Origin: Myxococcales bacterium | GTDB lineage: Bacteria; Myxococcota_A; Polyangia; Polyangiales; Polyangiaceae | Direction: 5' to 3' | Length of the DNA stretch: 56,476 nucleotides | NCBI GenBank assembly: GCA_021847645.1 | Contig: JAJZQG010000021.1 | Span: 1-56,476 of the forward strand | Shown here: positions 42,099 to 51,500 of the stretch, piece after piece | Layout: every line of letters begins with the position of its first letter | Numbering within the stretch: the first letter of the stretch is position 1 | Translations under genes and position numbers: made by a program | The notes under the pieces: model-generated | Told to the model about the DNA's origin: nothing | What the model saw: the letters and a program-made list of their open reading frames with translations, nothing else | Database searches by the model: none

Positions 42099-43187
42099 GT
42101 GTCGCCTGCCCTTATCGCCGTCATCGTCGTCGTGCTCGCCGTGGTCGTCACCATCATCGTGTGGTCCGCGCGAGGCAAGGCAGAACCAGCACCGCCGGCC
42201 GGCTCGTCCAAACGTCCGGCCAACAGCGGCGCCGCACCGGCGGTTCCCTCGAAGCCCGCGTCCGCCAAGCCCGCGGTACCGTCCAAGCCCGCCTCGGCTA
42301 AGCCCAAGAGCGCCGGCCCCGCACGAGCGGCCGATACCGAAGCCGCGCCAGCGCCCAGCGCCGGGCAGCACTCGCTGTATCCGAACCAGCCGGGTGAGGA
42401 CGTGCTCGACGAGGAGGAGCCAGAAGGCGCCTCGGGTCCGCACCGGCTCATCCTGGTGACGGCCGTGGGCATGACCGACCCAGGGCTTCGCCGCAAGCAC
42501 AACGAGGACGCGTACGTGTGCCTCGACGAGCACAACCTGTACGCTATCGCGGACGGCATGGGCATGCACGCGGCGGGCGAGGTGGCGAGCAAGGTGACGA
42601 TCGAGGCGATCACCGAGGTGTTCACGCAGGGGCTGCTGTTCGACGACGAGGACGCCAAGCGCGCGGGCCGGAGCCGTCGCAAGCGTCTGGTGCGCACGAT
42701 CGAGCGGGCGAACAGCATGGTGCTGGCGATGTCGCGCGAGGTCGAGGAGTACAGCGGCATGGGCACCACGGTGGTCATGGCGCAGTTCTCGCCCGCCAAG
42801 GCCAGGGTGCACATCGCGCATGTGGGGGACAGCCGCTGCTATCGTCTGCGCGGCAATGAGATCAAGCAGATGACGGTGGACCACACGCTGGGCGCGGTGG
42901 GCATTCAGGGCAAGACCGCGGGCCTGTTGAGCCGCGCGGTGGGCATCGAGAAGAACATCGAGGTCGACGTGACGGTCGATCATCCGGAAGCCGGCGACGT
43001 CTACCTGCTGTGCTCCGACGGCCTGAGCCGCATGACGACCGACGACAAGATCCTGCAGACGGTGCGGGAGAGCGGCAACGACCTGGACGAAGCGGCGCGA
43101 AGGCTGATTGCGTTGGCGAACGCGGGGGGTGGGCGCGACAACGTGACCACGATTCTGATCCGGGTCGACCGTGCACCGGGCGCCTGA
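42099..43187 (+). CDS. Membrane-anchored PP2C-type Ser/Thr phosphatase
   Basis: A 362-residue protein. GTG 42099, preceded by GGGAAG, starts a membrane helix (SPALIAVIVVVLAVVVTIIVW), then a Pro/Ala/Lys-rich linker containing VPSKPASAKP twice. The phosphatase domain begins near residue 125, with GLRRKHNEDAYV, IADGMGMHAAGEVAS, GMGTTVV, HVGDSRCYRLRG, LCSDGLSRM and GGGRDNVTTILI, covering all metal-binding motifs. The family removes phosphate from Ser/Thr and commonly opposes Hanks kinases; two such kinases are encoded at 24199 and 27408, although not adjacent. N-terminal anchoring is unusual for this family, where a membrane helix is absent or C-terminal. Confidence 0.93.
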   Translation: MSPALIAVIVVVLAVVVTIIVWSARGKAEPAPPAGSSKRPANSGAAPAVPSKPASAKPAVPSKPASAKPKSAGPARAADTEAAPAPSAGQHSLYPNQPGEDVLDEEEPEGASGPHRLILVTAVGMTDPGLRRKHNEDAYVCLDEHNLYAIADGMGMHAAGEVASKVTIEAITEVFTQGLLFDDEDAKRAGRSRRKRLVRTIERANSMVLAMSREVEEYSGMGTTVVMAQFSPAKARVHIAHVGDSRCYRLRGNEIKQMTVDHTLGAVGIQGKTAGLLSRAVGIEKNIEVDVTVDHPEAGDVYLLCSDGLSRMTTDDKILQTVRESGNDLDEAARRLIALANAGGGRDNVTTILIRVDRAPGA

Positions 43188-43197
43188 GTCGCCCGCG

Positions 43198-43629
43198 ATG
43201 GATGCTGCCGCACGTTGCGAGCAGTTGCTCGTGCTCTACGAGCGCTCGCCGATCAAGCACACGCTGGGCGTGACGCTCAGCTACGACGACGAAGGCCGGG
43301 CGGTGTTCGACATGCCGTATCGGCCGTCGTTCGACAACGCGATGGGCAACACGCACGGGGGCATTCTGGCGACGCTGCTGGACAAGGCGGGCTGGTTCAC
43401 GGCGGCGCAGCACTACACCACGTGGATCGCCACGGCGGACCTGCACGTGCAGTTGGTGGCGCCGGCGGATCGTCAAGCGCTGCGGGCGGTGGGACGTCTG
43501 GTGCGCGCGGGTCGTCGGTTGGCCGTGGCGACGATGGAGGTGCACACGGGCGACGGGACGCTGGTGGCGATCGGCTCGGGGACGTACGCGGTGACGACGC
43601 GGGCGTTCTCGCTCGAGGGGGCGCGCTGA
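43198..43629 (+). CDS. PaaI-type hotdog-fold acyl-CoA thioesterase
   Basis: A 143-residue hotdog-fold protein. The active-site segment is NTHGGILATLLDKAGWFTA (HGG-x-x-x-x-x-x-D of the PaaI group), followed by strands ATADLHVQLVAPA and VATMEVHTGDGTLVAIGSGTY. The family hydrolyses acyl- or aryl-CoA thioesters in the cytoplasm; the substrate cannot be read. ATG 43198 is chosen; a GTG at 43171 would overlap the phosphatase gene by 17 bases and adds nine residues, and neither has a clear ribosome binding site. It lies 10 bases after the phosphatase stop and converges with the receiver gene at 43648. Confidence 0.85.
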   Translation: MDAAARCEQLLVLYERSPIKHTLGVTLSYDDEGRAVFDMPYRPSFDNAMGNTHGGILATLLDKAGWFTAAQHYTTWIATADLHVQLVAPADRQALRAVGRLVRAGRRLAVATMEVHTGDGTLVAIGSGTYAVTTRAFSLEGAR

Positions 43630-43647
43630 GAGTCGAGCGGTCCGACG

Positions 43648-44025
43648 TCAGCGGCGGCGCACGATCCGTTCGAGCGCGCCCTTGAGCTCGACCGGGTCGA
43701 ACGTCTTGCTGACCCAGGCGTCGGCGCCCGCTTCGCTGGCCAGGGAGCGGAGCGTGTCCTGATCGGTGGACGAGAACAGAACGATGAGCATGCCCGCGAC
43801 CGCCGCGTTCGCGCGCAGCAGGCGGACGAGCTTGTCGCCGCGGATGGCCGGCATGTCGACGTCGAGCAGGACGACGTCGGGCTTGAAGCGGCGCGCTTCG
43901 TTGGTTGCGCCGAATGGCGAGTCGACCGCGGCGACCACGTAGCCGGCGCGAGTGAGGAGGCGCTTGACAAGGTCGAGTTGATCGGTGTCGTCGTCGACGA
44001 CGAGGATGCGTGGAGGTGCGGCCAT
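43648..44025 (-). CDS. Stand-alone CheY-like response regulator receiver
   Basis: A 125-residue single receiver domain. Residues ILVVDDDTDQ carry the acidic pocket (Asp11-13), Asp55 in VVLLDVDMP is the phospho-acceptor, LFSSTD holds the Ser/Thr switch (85-87) and VSKTFDP the conserved Lys107. No output domain is present, so it must act by protein contact or phosphotransfer. GGAGA upstream of the ATG at 44025 is a good ribosome binding site. No histidine kinase is nearby; its partner lies elsewhere. It is downstream of, and on the same strand as, the diadenylate cyclase gene's 3' side but is separated from it by about 100 bases with its own leader. Confidence 0.93.
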   Translation of the reverse strand: MAAPPRILVVDDDTDQLDLVKRLLTRAGYVVAAVDSPFGATNEARRFKPDVVLLDVDMPAIRGDKLVRLLRANAAVAGMLIVLFSSTDQDTLRSLASEAGADAWVSKTFDPVELKGALERIVRRR

Positions 44026-44131
44026 TTCGCTCTCCGTGCTTGAGAGAAGGCTGGCCAAGCATAGCGCTCGTGGCGGTGCGCGACGCGCGTGCGACTCGTT
44101 GCGCGACGTTTTGGTCCGGTTGCCGAGTTAT

Positions 44132-45610
44132 CTACTTGGAGCTTGCGGGCCTGCCGAGCGGGGCGACCTCCACGGTCACGTCCACCGAGCCCGAGGCGGC
44201 GATGGACAAGCGCGCGCCCTTGGGCACGTCGATCTTGCGGGGGATGGTGGCGGACTCGTTGATGTTGCTCAGGTCGACGGGCTCGGTCAGGACCTGGGTG
44301 ATGGTGCCGGAGTCGATGCGTCGCATGACGATGGGGACCGAGGTGGGGCTGACGCGCAGGGCCTTGAGCCACACGCCCTGGGGCAAGTGGCCGGTGGTCT
44401 GGGCGCGCACGGGCAGGTCGCGGGTAACGGTGTCGTGGGCGACGACGGTGATGGAGTCGGGGTCGACTCCGTGCAGGGAGATGCGGCTGGGCAGGTTGAG
44501 GTCCTTCTCGGAGATGGGTAGCTTCTGCTGGCCGGCGCGGATGTGGCTGACGTCGAGGGAGATGCGCAGGGTCTCGGGCTTGAGGGACTGGAAGGCGCGG
44601 TCGGGGCCGGACAGGGTGACGACGGCTTCGAGGGGTTTGGGCTCCTCGAGGATCCAGTCGTCGGGCACGTTGCGGTAGCCGACGGGAACGGAGTAGGTGC
44701 GCGCGAGCATGTCGCCGTGGCTGCCGAACAGGAACAGCCAGGCGGCGACGGACAGGGCCAGGGAGACGGCCTTGGCGCCGGGGTTGCGGATGGTGCGGCG
44801 CACGATGCTCACGGCGTGGGGAGCGGGCGAGACTTCGTTGAGGAAGGCGCTGAGCCTGGTGCGCAAGGTGGCGGGGTCCACAACCTGGATGCGGCCGTCC
44901 CTGGCGACGCTGATGGTGCCGCGCTCTTCGGACACGATGACCACGAACGCATCGGAGCGTTCGGAGAGGCCGAGGCCTGCGGCGTGCCGCGTGCCGGCCG
45001 GGACCTCGCCGCGCCGTCCGATGGCGAGGGGCAGGTGCACGCCGAACTTGCGGATGAGTCCCTGGTCCACGATGACGGCGCCGTCGTGTCCTGCGGAGCT
45101 GGTGTCGAAGATGCTGTTGAGCAGCGGGTCGCTGAAGCGTCCTTCGAGCTCGTAGCCGCCGGACAGGTGGCGTTCGAGGGGCTCGCGGCCCTTGAACACG
45201 ACCAAGGCGCCGATGCGGTGGCGGGCGAAGGAGGCCAGGGTCTCGACCATGGGCTCCACCAGCTCGGACGACGAGGCACGTGCGCGCTTCAGGTGCAGGG
45301 CCTGGGCCGAGCCCAGGCGCTCGAAGGCCCTGCGGATTTCCTCCTGGAAGATGACGACCAGCGCGAAGAGCGCGACGGTGATGGCGGCCTGGAACAGCAG
45401 CAGGGTCAGGTACATGTCCAGGGCGCGGGCGACGAAGTACAGCGCGCCGAGCACGCCGAGGCCGGTGAGCACGAAGCGCGACCTGGCGGTGCGGAACCAG
45501 GTGATCACCGTGTAGAAGAACACGGTCACGACCAGCACGTCGGCCACGTCGACCCAGCGCAGGTTCGTCCAGGCGTCGTGGAAGAACAGCAGGATGTTCG
45601 ACCAGCTCAT
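44132..45610 (-). CDS. CdaA-type diadenylate cyclase fused to YbbR (CdaR-like) domains
   Basis: A 492-residue membrane protein. Residues 1-90 contain three helices as in CdaA; 95-250 are a DAC domain with DGA (176-178) and GTRHAAGLGLSE (206-217). A fourth helix near 280-296 (AVSLALSVAAWLFLFG) is followed by an extracytoplasmic YbbR-repeat region (YRNVPDDWILEEPKPLEAVVTLSGP and RISLDVSHIRAGQQKLPIS). In Firmicutes CdaA (makes cyclic di-AMP) and its regulator CdaR are separate genes; here they form one chain with matching topology. The catalytic RHR motif reads R-H-A, so activity may be altered. ATG 45610 is preferred over a frame extending 10 codons upstream. Confidence 0.88.
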   Translation of the reverse strand: MSWSNILLFFHDAWTNLRWVDVADVLVVTVFFYTVITWFRTARSRFVLTGLGVLGALYFVARALDMYLTLLLFQAAITVALFALVVIFQEEIRRAFERLGSAQALHLKRARASSSELVEPMVETLASFARHRIGALVVFKGREPLERHLSGGYELEGRFSDPLLNSIFDTSSAGHDGAVIVDQGLIRKFGVHLPLAIGRRGEVPAGTRHAAGLGLSERSDAFVVIVSEERGTISVARDGRIQVVDPATLRTRLSAFLNEVSPAPHAVSIVRRTIRNPGAKAVSLALSVAAWLFLFGSHGDMLARTYSVPVGYRNVPDDWILEEPKPLEAVVTLSGPDRAFQSLKPETLRISLDVSHIRAGQQKLPISEKDLNLPSRISLHGVDPDSITVVAHDTVTRDLPVRAQTTGHLPQGVWLKALRVSPTSVPIVMRRIDSGTITQVLTEPVDLSNINESATIPRKIDVPKGARLSIAASGSVDVTVEVAPLGRPASSK

Positions 45611-45677
45611 GGTGTCTACCAGGTCGGTGCGAGCATGCACGTGTGGGCCACGGCGTGCAATGCGGGCGCGCGGTGCT

Positions 45678-46655
45678 CTACGGCACGAGGATCGACGAGC
45701 CGGTGGTCTTGCGCGCCTCGAGCGCGCGATGAGCCTCGGCCGCTTCGGTCAGGCCCCAGCGCTGGCGGACTTCGACGCGCAGCGCGCCCTTGTCCATGAG
45801 GTCGAACAGCGCGCCGGCGCTGCCGAGGAGCTCCTCGCGCGTGGAGGTGTAGGACTGGAGCGTGGGCCGCGTGACGAACAGCGAGCCCTTCTCGGAGAGG
45901 GAGTTGACGTTGAGAAGCGGCGGCTTGCCCGACGCATTGCCGAAGCTCACGAGCATGCCCCGCAGCGACAGGCAATCGAGCGAGCCGTCGAACGTGGACT
46001 TGCCGACCGAGTCGTAGACCACGGGAACGCCCTTGCCGTTGGTCAGCTCGCGGACCCGGGATACGAAGTCCTCTCGCGTGTAGATGATCGGGAAGTCACA
46101 GCCGTGGGCGCGAGCCAGCTCGGCCTTCTCGTCGGAGCCGACGGTGCCGATGACCGTGGCGCCGATGTGCTTGAGCCACTGGCAGGCCAGCAGTCCCACG
46201 CCGCCCGCGGCTGCATGCACCAGCACGACCTGCCCGGCACGCACGGGAAACGTGCGCCGCACCAGATACTCGACCGTCATGCCCTTGAGCATCACCGCGG
46301 CGGCGGCCTCGTCGGGGACGTGCTTGGGAAGCGGGACGAGGCGTGCGGCAGGGGCGAGGCGTCGCTCGGCGTAGGCGCCCAGGGGACCTCCGGCGTAGGC
46401 GACGCGGTCTCCGACAGCGACTTCGGTCACGCCGCTGCCGACCGCTTCGACCACGCCCGCTGCTTCGATGCCCAGGCCCGAGGGCAGGGCGGGCACGGCG
46501 TACAGGCCGGAGCGATGGTACGTGTCGATGTAGTTGATGCCGATGGCTGTGTGGCGAACGAGCGCCTGGTCTGGCCCGGGCGTGCCGGGATCGAGGGACT
46601 CGACGCGCAGGACGTCGGGGCCGCCGGTCTGGTGGATGCGGATCGCGATGCTCAT
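45678..46655 (-). CDS. NADPH:quinone oxidoreductase, zinc-independent MDR family
   Basis: A 325-residue medium-chain reductase of the QOR/zeta-crystallin type. It starts MSIAIRIHQTGGPDVLRVE; NYIDTYHRSGLYAVPALPSGLGIEAAGVV is the substrate-side motif, VLVHAAAGGVGLLACQWLKHIGA the Rossmann NADPH motif (AAAGGVG), and there are no zinc-ligand Cys clusters. The family reduces quinones or enoyl compounds using NADPH. The ATG at 46655 is 9 bases after a -10-like TACTAT (46665-46670, minus strand) and lacks a ribosome binding site, suggesting a leaderless mRNA. Divergent from the PilZ gene. Confidence 0.93.
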   Translation of the reverse strand: MSIAIRIHQTGGPDVLRVESLDPGTPGPDQALVRHTAIGINYIDTYHRSGLYAVPALPSGLGIEAAGVVEAVGSGVTEVAVGDRVAYAGGPLGAYAERRLAPAARLVPLPKHVPDEAAAAVMLKGMTVEYLVRRTFPVRAGQVVLVHAAAGGVGLLACQWLKHIGATVIGTVGSDEKAELARAHGCDFPIIYTREDFVSRVRELTNGKGVPVVYDSVGKSTFDGSLDCLSLRGMLVSFGNASGKPPLLNVNSLSEKGSLFVTRPTLQSYTSTREELLGSAGALFDLMDKGALRVEVRQRWGLTEAAEAHRALEARKTTGSSILVP

Positions 46656-46683
46656 GGTCCGCAGATAGTACACCCGGGGCGTC

Positions 46684-46711
46684 TTGGCATTCCCGACATC
46701 GGCCCCATACT
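46684..46711 (+). promoter_or_regulatory. Promoter of the PilZ gene
   Basis: TTGGCA (46684-46689), a 16-base spacer and CATACT (46706-46711) form one of the clearest sigma70-type promoters in the window. A transcript start near 46718 leaves a short leader with AAGGAGGG just before the ATG at 46732. Confidence 0.5.
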
Positions 46712-46731
46712 GACTCGCAAGGAGGGTGTCC

Positions 46732-47442
46732 ATGAACGAAAGCACGAGGCCTCGGGATCGCCGACGGTCGCAACGAGTTTACGTCCCGGGCGCGCGTGCG
46801 AGGTGCTCATGGGGACGATCGCTGGCGAACTTCTCGGTCATCGACGTCTCCCGGGGAGGTGCCCTGCTCGAGGGCGACCACAACCTGGACGAAGGGGATC
46901 GGGTCGAGATGTGGCTGCACCTGCCCGGCCAGGAGCCGCTGTATCTGGACGGGACGGTCATCCGTTCCGCCGAGCGCATGGGCGTGTCTCTCGCGGGCGT
47001 GGCGTTCCGGTTCCTCATCGACGAAGACCAGGACGCCGTCGACGAGATCGTCGCCCGGATGCGCAGCTCGCGGGGCGCAGAAACCATCGTGGTCGCGGTG
47101 CCGCACGACGCCGGCCGCCGCATGGTTCGCATGCTGCGCGCCTATCATCCGACGGTGATTCGCGCATCGACGCCGCTGGACCTGGTGCAGTGTCTGCACG
47201 TCGCCGCGGAACGCACGGTCTCGGTGCTGATCGGCGAGCACCTGGGGCGCCTGACGGCCGGCGACATCGCGCGATTCGTGCGCGATGCGTGTCCGGAGGC
47301 CCGGCGGGTGCTGGTGCAGTCGACGATCCTGATGGACCGCGAGGGGCTGGAGGATTTGATCGACGGATCGATCGCGCTGCCTTGGAGGAACGAGACCTTG
47401 ATTTCGGTGCTCGGGCTCGATGCGGGGATTCTGACCGACTGA
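46732..47442 (+). CDS. PilZ domain protein with a receiver-like C-terminal domain lacking the phospho-Asp
   Basis: A 236-residue protein. Residues 8-105 are a PilZ domain, the c-di-GMP receptor fold, with the binding motif DRRRSQRV (RxxxR) and IDVSRGGALL (D-x-S-x-x-G). Residues about 110-236 have the alternating pattern of a receiver domain (ETIVVAVPHDAGRRMVRMLRAY, SVLIGEHLGRLTAGDIARFVRD, RVLVQSTI, SIALPWRNETLISVLG), but lack a convincing acidic pocket and acceptor Asp, so I call it a pseudo-receiver. A strong ribosome binding site and a clear promoter precede it. It may couple c-di-GMP to an unknown partner. Gene 47489 follows on the same strand. Confidence 0.85.
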   Translation: MNESTRPRDRRRSQRVYVPGARARCSWGRSLANFSVIDVSRGGALLEGDHNLDEGDRVEMWLHLPGQEPLYLDGTVIRSAERMGVSLAGVAFRFLIDEDQDAVDEIVARMRSSRGAETIVVAVPHDAGRRMVRMLRAYHPTVIRASTPLDLVQCLHVAAERTVSVLIGEHLGRLTAGDIARFVRDACPEARRVLVQSTILMDREGLEDLIDGSIALPWRNETLISVLGLDAGILTD

Positions 47443-47488
47443 TGGTTGCCCTGCTGTCGAGGCTTGGGAGTAGTCTGGACCTCGGGTC

Positions 47489-48598
47489 ATGTCAGCTGCC
47501 GGCATCGCGACGCGTGGGAGAACGCTGCAGAAGCTGAGCATTCTGCGGGAGGCTGCGTCGGCCGGTGCCGACCTGCTGGGGGTGATGGACCAGGCGCACG
47601 GGCCGACGAGGGCCTCGGCGCTTCATGCCGGGTTGTCCGCAGCGTTCACGGGCTCGATGCAGCAGGACGCGGTCCAGTTGTACCTGCTGCGTACGGGAGG
47701 CGTCTTGCACCTGTACGCGCAGCCTTTCGACGGCAAGTTTGCGCTTCCGGGGGAGCACCACGCGGTGGTCGAGGGAACCCTGGGCGGCGCAGCCGTGTTG
47801 AAAGAGTCGTTCTCCGGGCCGAAGTGGGAGTCGCTCACGGACCCGGAGGTTGCGACGATCCTCAACGGGTCGAAGGGGCTGGCCGAGGTGACCAGCGAGC
47901 TGCGGTGGGACTGGCGCGTGGGCGTAGGGCGTTTCGATCTGCCTTGGCTGGCGCAGACTCGCGCGCGCGGTGGGGCCAGCAGCCACGTGTGCATGCAGGC
48001 GACCGGCGAGATGCGCTCGACCGTGCACGAGGTGGGGGTCGCCGGGTTCTGCGCGTTGTTGCAGGCGCTGGGGCGATCGCTTTGGCCACTCGAGCAGCCC
48101 GCTGCGCGTCCTTTCCTCGAGCCCACCGCGTTCGCTTCTACCTTCGAGGCGGTCGTGGGCGGCGCCCCGGTGCGTGCCTGCGAGCCGCCGTCGACCGGCC
48201 CGTGCGACTTGTCCGAGCCGATCCTCGCGACGCTCGCGCCCCACGCGGGCGGCAAGCTGTTCGTGGGCGAGATTCCACCCCACAAGGAGAGCAATGCACG
48301 CGCTTTCGTCCTGCCTACCTCCCTGCGGCACCTGCCGATCGTGGCCCTGGTGGATCTGACGCTCCTCGGCTCTGCGCGGGACGCGGTCGTGTTCACCCCC
48401 ACGCACGGCGTGATGCGCGAGGGCGACGAGAGCCTCATCTTCGCGTGGCCGGAGATACGCGCGGTGTCACCCCCGGCGCATCCGGAAGACGCGGAAGTGG
48501 TGATCCAGCTATCGAGCGTGGGGGAGATTGCTTTGCCCTGCGCTGGCCGCGCGGGCGCGATGGCCGCTCTGTTCTCTCAGTTCGCCGCGCTGCCCTGA
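47489..48598 (+). CDS. Hypothetical cytoplasmic protein, unknown family
   Basis: A 369-residue protein with no signal peptide or membrane helix and no motif I recognise. It looks like a folded alpha/beta protein, with a helical N terminus (LQKLSILREAASAGADLLGVMDQA), strands such as VQLYLLRTGGVLHLYAQPF and AFVLPTSLRHLPIVALVDLTLL, and a C-terminal pleckstrin-like stretch (AVVFTPTHGVMREGDESLIFAWPEIRAV) that resembles a PH-like 'gram'-type strand set. That resemblance is weak. It lies 46 bases after the PilZ gene. Its 3' end overlaps the cusA stop on the other strand by 22 bases. A -10-like TAGTCT precedes the ATG by 12 bases. Confidence 0.65.
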   Translation: MSAAGIATRGRTLQKLSILREAASAGADLLGVMDQAHGPTRASALHAGLSAAFTGSMQQDAVQLYLLRTGGVLHLYAQPFDGKFALPGEHHAVVEGTLGGAAVLKESFSGPKWESLTDPEVATILNGSKGLAEVTSELRWDWRVGVGRFDLPWLAQTRARGGASSHVCMQATGEMRSTVHEVGVAGFCALLQALGRSLWPLEQPAARPFLEPTAFASTFEAVVGGAPVRACEPPSTGPCDLSEPILATLAPHAGGKLFVGEIPPHKESNARAFVLPTSLRHLPIVALVDLTLLGSARDAVVFTPTHGVMREGDESLIFAWPEIRAVSPPAHPEDAEVVIQLSSVGEIALPCAGRAGAMAALFSQFAALP

Positions 48599-51500
48599 CC
48601 GGTGTCCTCTTCGAATCCGCAGACCTCGGCCAAGGGACGACCCGTGCGCTGCGCCTTTCTGAGCTGTGCGTACCGCCAATACGTGTAGACGACCGGGATC
48701 AGCTCCAGCGTCAGGAACGCGCTCGACAGCAGTCCTCCCACCATCGGCGCGGCAATCCGCTTCATGACGTCGGCGCCGCTGCCGGTTGCCCACAACAGCG
48801 GTATCAAGCCCACCAGCATGGTTCCGACGGTCATCAGCTTGGGCCGTACGCGCAGCACGGTGCCCTCGGTGTGCGCGTGAATGATGTCCTCCAGGCTGCG
48901 GATTTTGCCTGCGCGAAGGCGCCGGCGAAAGGCCTGGTCGATGTATACGATCATCACGACACCGGTCTGCGCCGCCAGGCCCACCAGGGCGATGATTCCC
49001 ACCCACACGGCCGTGGAGAGATGGTAGCCGAGCAGGTACAGCAGCCAGATGCTCCCCACCAGCGCGAAGGGAATCGACAACATCACGATCGCCACCTCCG
49101 TGAGGTTGCGGAATTGCAGATAGAGCAGCAGCATGATGGCGCCCAACGCCAGGGGTACCAGGATCGTCATGCGTTCGCGCATCTGCTCCAGCAGCTCGTA
49201 TTGCCCCGTCCACTTGAGGTACATGCCCGTGTCGAGCCCCACGCGGCCGCTGTGCAGGGCCGCGTCCACCGCCTTCTTGGCGTCTTCCACGTAGCCTCCG
49301 ATATCCCGCCCGGGCGCTACGTCGATATACACGTAGCCGACCAGCAGCCCGGCCTCGTCGCGCACCATCGGCGGCCCCTCGACCACCCGCACGTCCGCGA
49401 CCTCGCCGAGCGGAATCGGCGCTGCGCCGGAGCCAGCTGCGGCCGGCAGCGGCACCAGCACGCGCTTCAGGCTCTCGACGCTCGATCGGAAGTCTTCCTT
49501 GTAGCGTACGTTGACCGTGAACCGGCGCCGCCCCTCGACGGTCGTGCTGACCGCCTCTCCGCCAATGGCCGACTCGATGACCCGATTGACGTCGTCGATG
49601 CGCAGACCGTAGCGGGCCAGCGCTTCGCGGTTGGGAAGGACATCGACATAGGAGCCGCCGAGGGACCGCTCGTACAGCACGCTACGCGTGCCGGGTACGA
49701 CACGAAGGACCGACTCGAGGCTCTCACCGGCCTTCTCGATCCGGGTCAGGTCGGAGCCGAAGATCTTGATGCCCACCGGCGTGCGCACTCCGGTCGTGAG
49801 CATGTCGACCCGGGCCTTGATGGGCATGGTCCACGCGTTCGTCCAGCCTGGGAACTTCGCCGCGTCGTTGAGACGGGCGATGAGCTCGTCCCAGGCTTCG
49901 GTGCGCTCCTCGGGCCACACGTGCCTCAACAGCCGCTTTGCGCCCTCCGGCGCCCAGGAGCTGTACCAGCGCGGCTGGCGGAGCTTGGGCCAAACCTGGG
50001 GCGGCTTGAGCAGGATGACCGTCTCGATCATCGACAGGGGCGCGGGATCGGTGGGTGTCTCGGCCTTGCCCGCCTTGCCGAACACCCGCTGGACCTCCGG
50101 AAGCGCGGCAATCGCCTGGTCCTGCAGCTCGAGCTGCCGCTTGGCCTCCTCGATGGAGATATTCGGCAACGTCGTCGGCATATACAGCACGTCGCCCTCG
50201 TTGAGCGGTGGCATGAACTCGCTGCCGAGCTTGATGAACAGCGGAATCGCCGACAGCACGGCGAACAGGCCGATGGCGAGCGTGGTGAGCGGACGGCGAA
50301 GGGCGATGAACACGAATGGCTCGTACAGACGGATGATCGCCCGGGAGACGGGGTGGCGGGCCTCGCTGCGCACGCGGCCTTGCAGCAAGAGGTCGCGGAT
50401 GGCCGGGGCGAAGGTCACGCTGAGCATGGCGGCCGACAGCATCACGAAGGTTTTCGTGTAGGCCAGCGGGCGGAACAGACGTCCGGCCTGGCCGTTGAGG
50501 CCGAAGACCGGGATGAAGGCGATGGCGATGATGAGCAGGGAGAAGAAGATGGCGGGCGTGACCTCCTTGGCGGCCGACGCGAGCAGCCTGGCCCGCGCCT
50601 TTCGGTCCAGATCCGGAGGCGCGTCCTCCAGCTTCTTGTGGCAGGCCTCGATCATGACGATTTCGGCGTCCACGGTGGCGCCGATCGCGATGGCGATGCC
50701 GCCCAGGCTCATGATCGTGGCCGGTACCCCCAGCAGGTACATGGGAATGAACGCCAGCAGCACCGCCAGGGGAAGGCTGACGATCGGCAGCAACGCGCTG
50801 CGCACGCGGAGCAGGAACAGCAGAATGACCACGCTCACCACGATCGCTTCCTCGACCAGCGCGCCTCGCAACGTGGCAATGGCACGCTGGATGAGAGAAG
50901 TACGGTCGTAGGTGGTGACGATCTCCACGCCCGGCGGCAGCGACGGCCGCAGCTCGTCGAGCTTGGCCTTGACCCGCTGGATGACGTCGTGGGTGTTCTC
51001 GCCGTAGCGGGCCATCACGATGGCGCCTACCGTCTCGCCCTTGCCGTCGAGCTCCGCCACGCCCCGCCGGATGTCCGGCCCGAATTGCACGGTGCCCACG
51101 TCGCCCACTACCACGGGGGTACCGTCGGCGTTCGTCTTGACCACGACCGAGGACAGCTGTGCGAGATTCTCCAGGTAGCCTCGACCCCGTACGTAGTATT
51201 CGCGCCCGCTCATCTCGAGCAGCCGTCCGCCCACTTCCCCGTTGGATTGCCGGACCGCGGAGGCGATATCGCTGACAGAGACGCCGTAGGCGCGCAGCTT
51301 GTCCGGGTCGAGGGTGATCTGATACTGGCGCTCGTAGCCGCCCACCGTGGCAACCTGGGCGACGCCGGGAACGCTCTCGAGCGCATAGCGCAGGTCGAAG
51401 TCCTGCAGGGCCCGCAGCTCGCCGAGATTGTGCTTGCCGGTGCGATCGACGAGCGCATACTCGTACGCCCATCCGATGCCCGTCGCGTCCGGGCCCAGCG

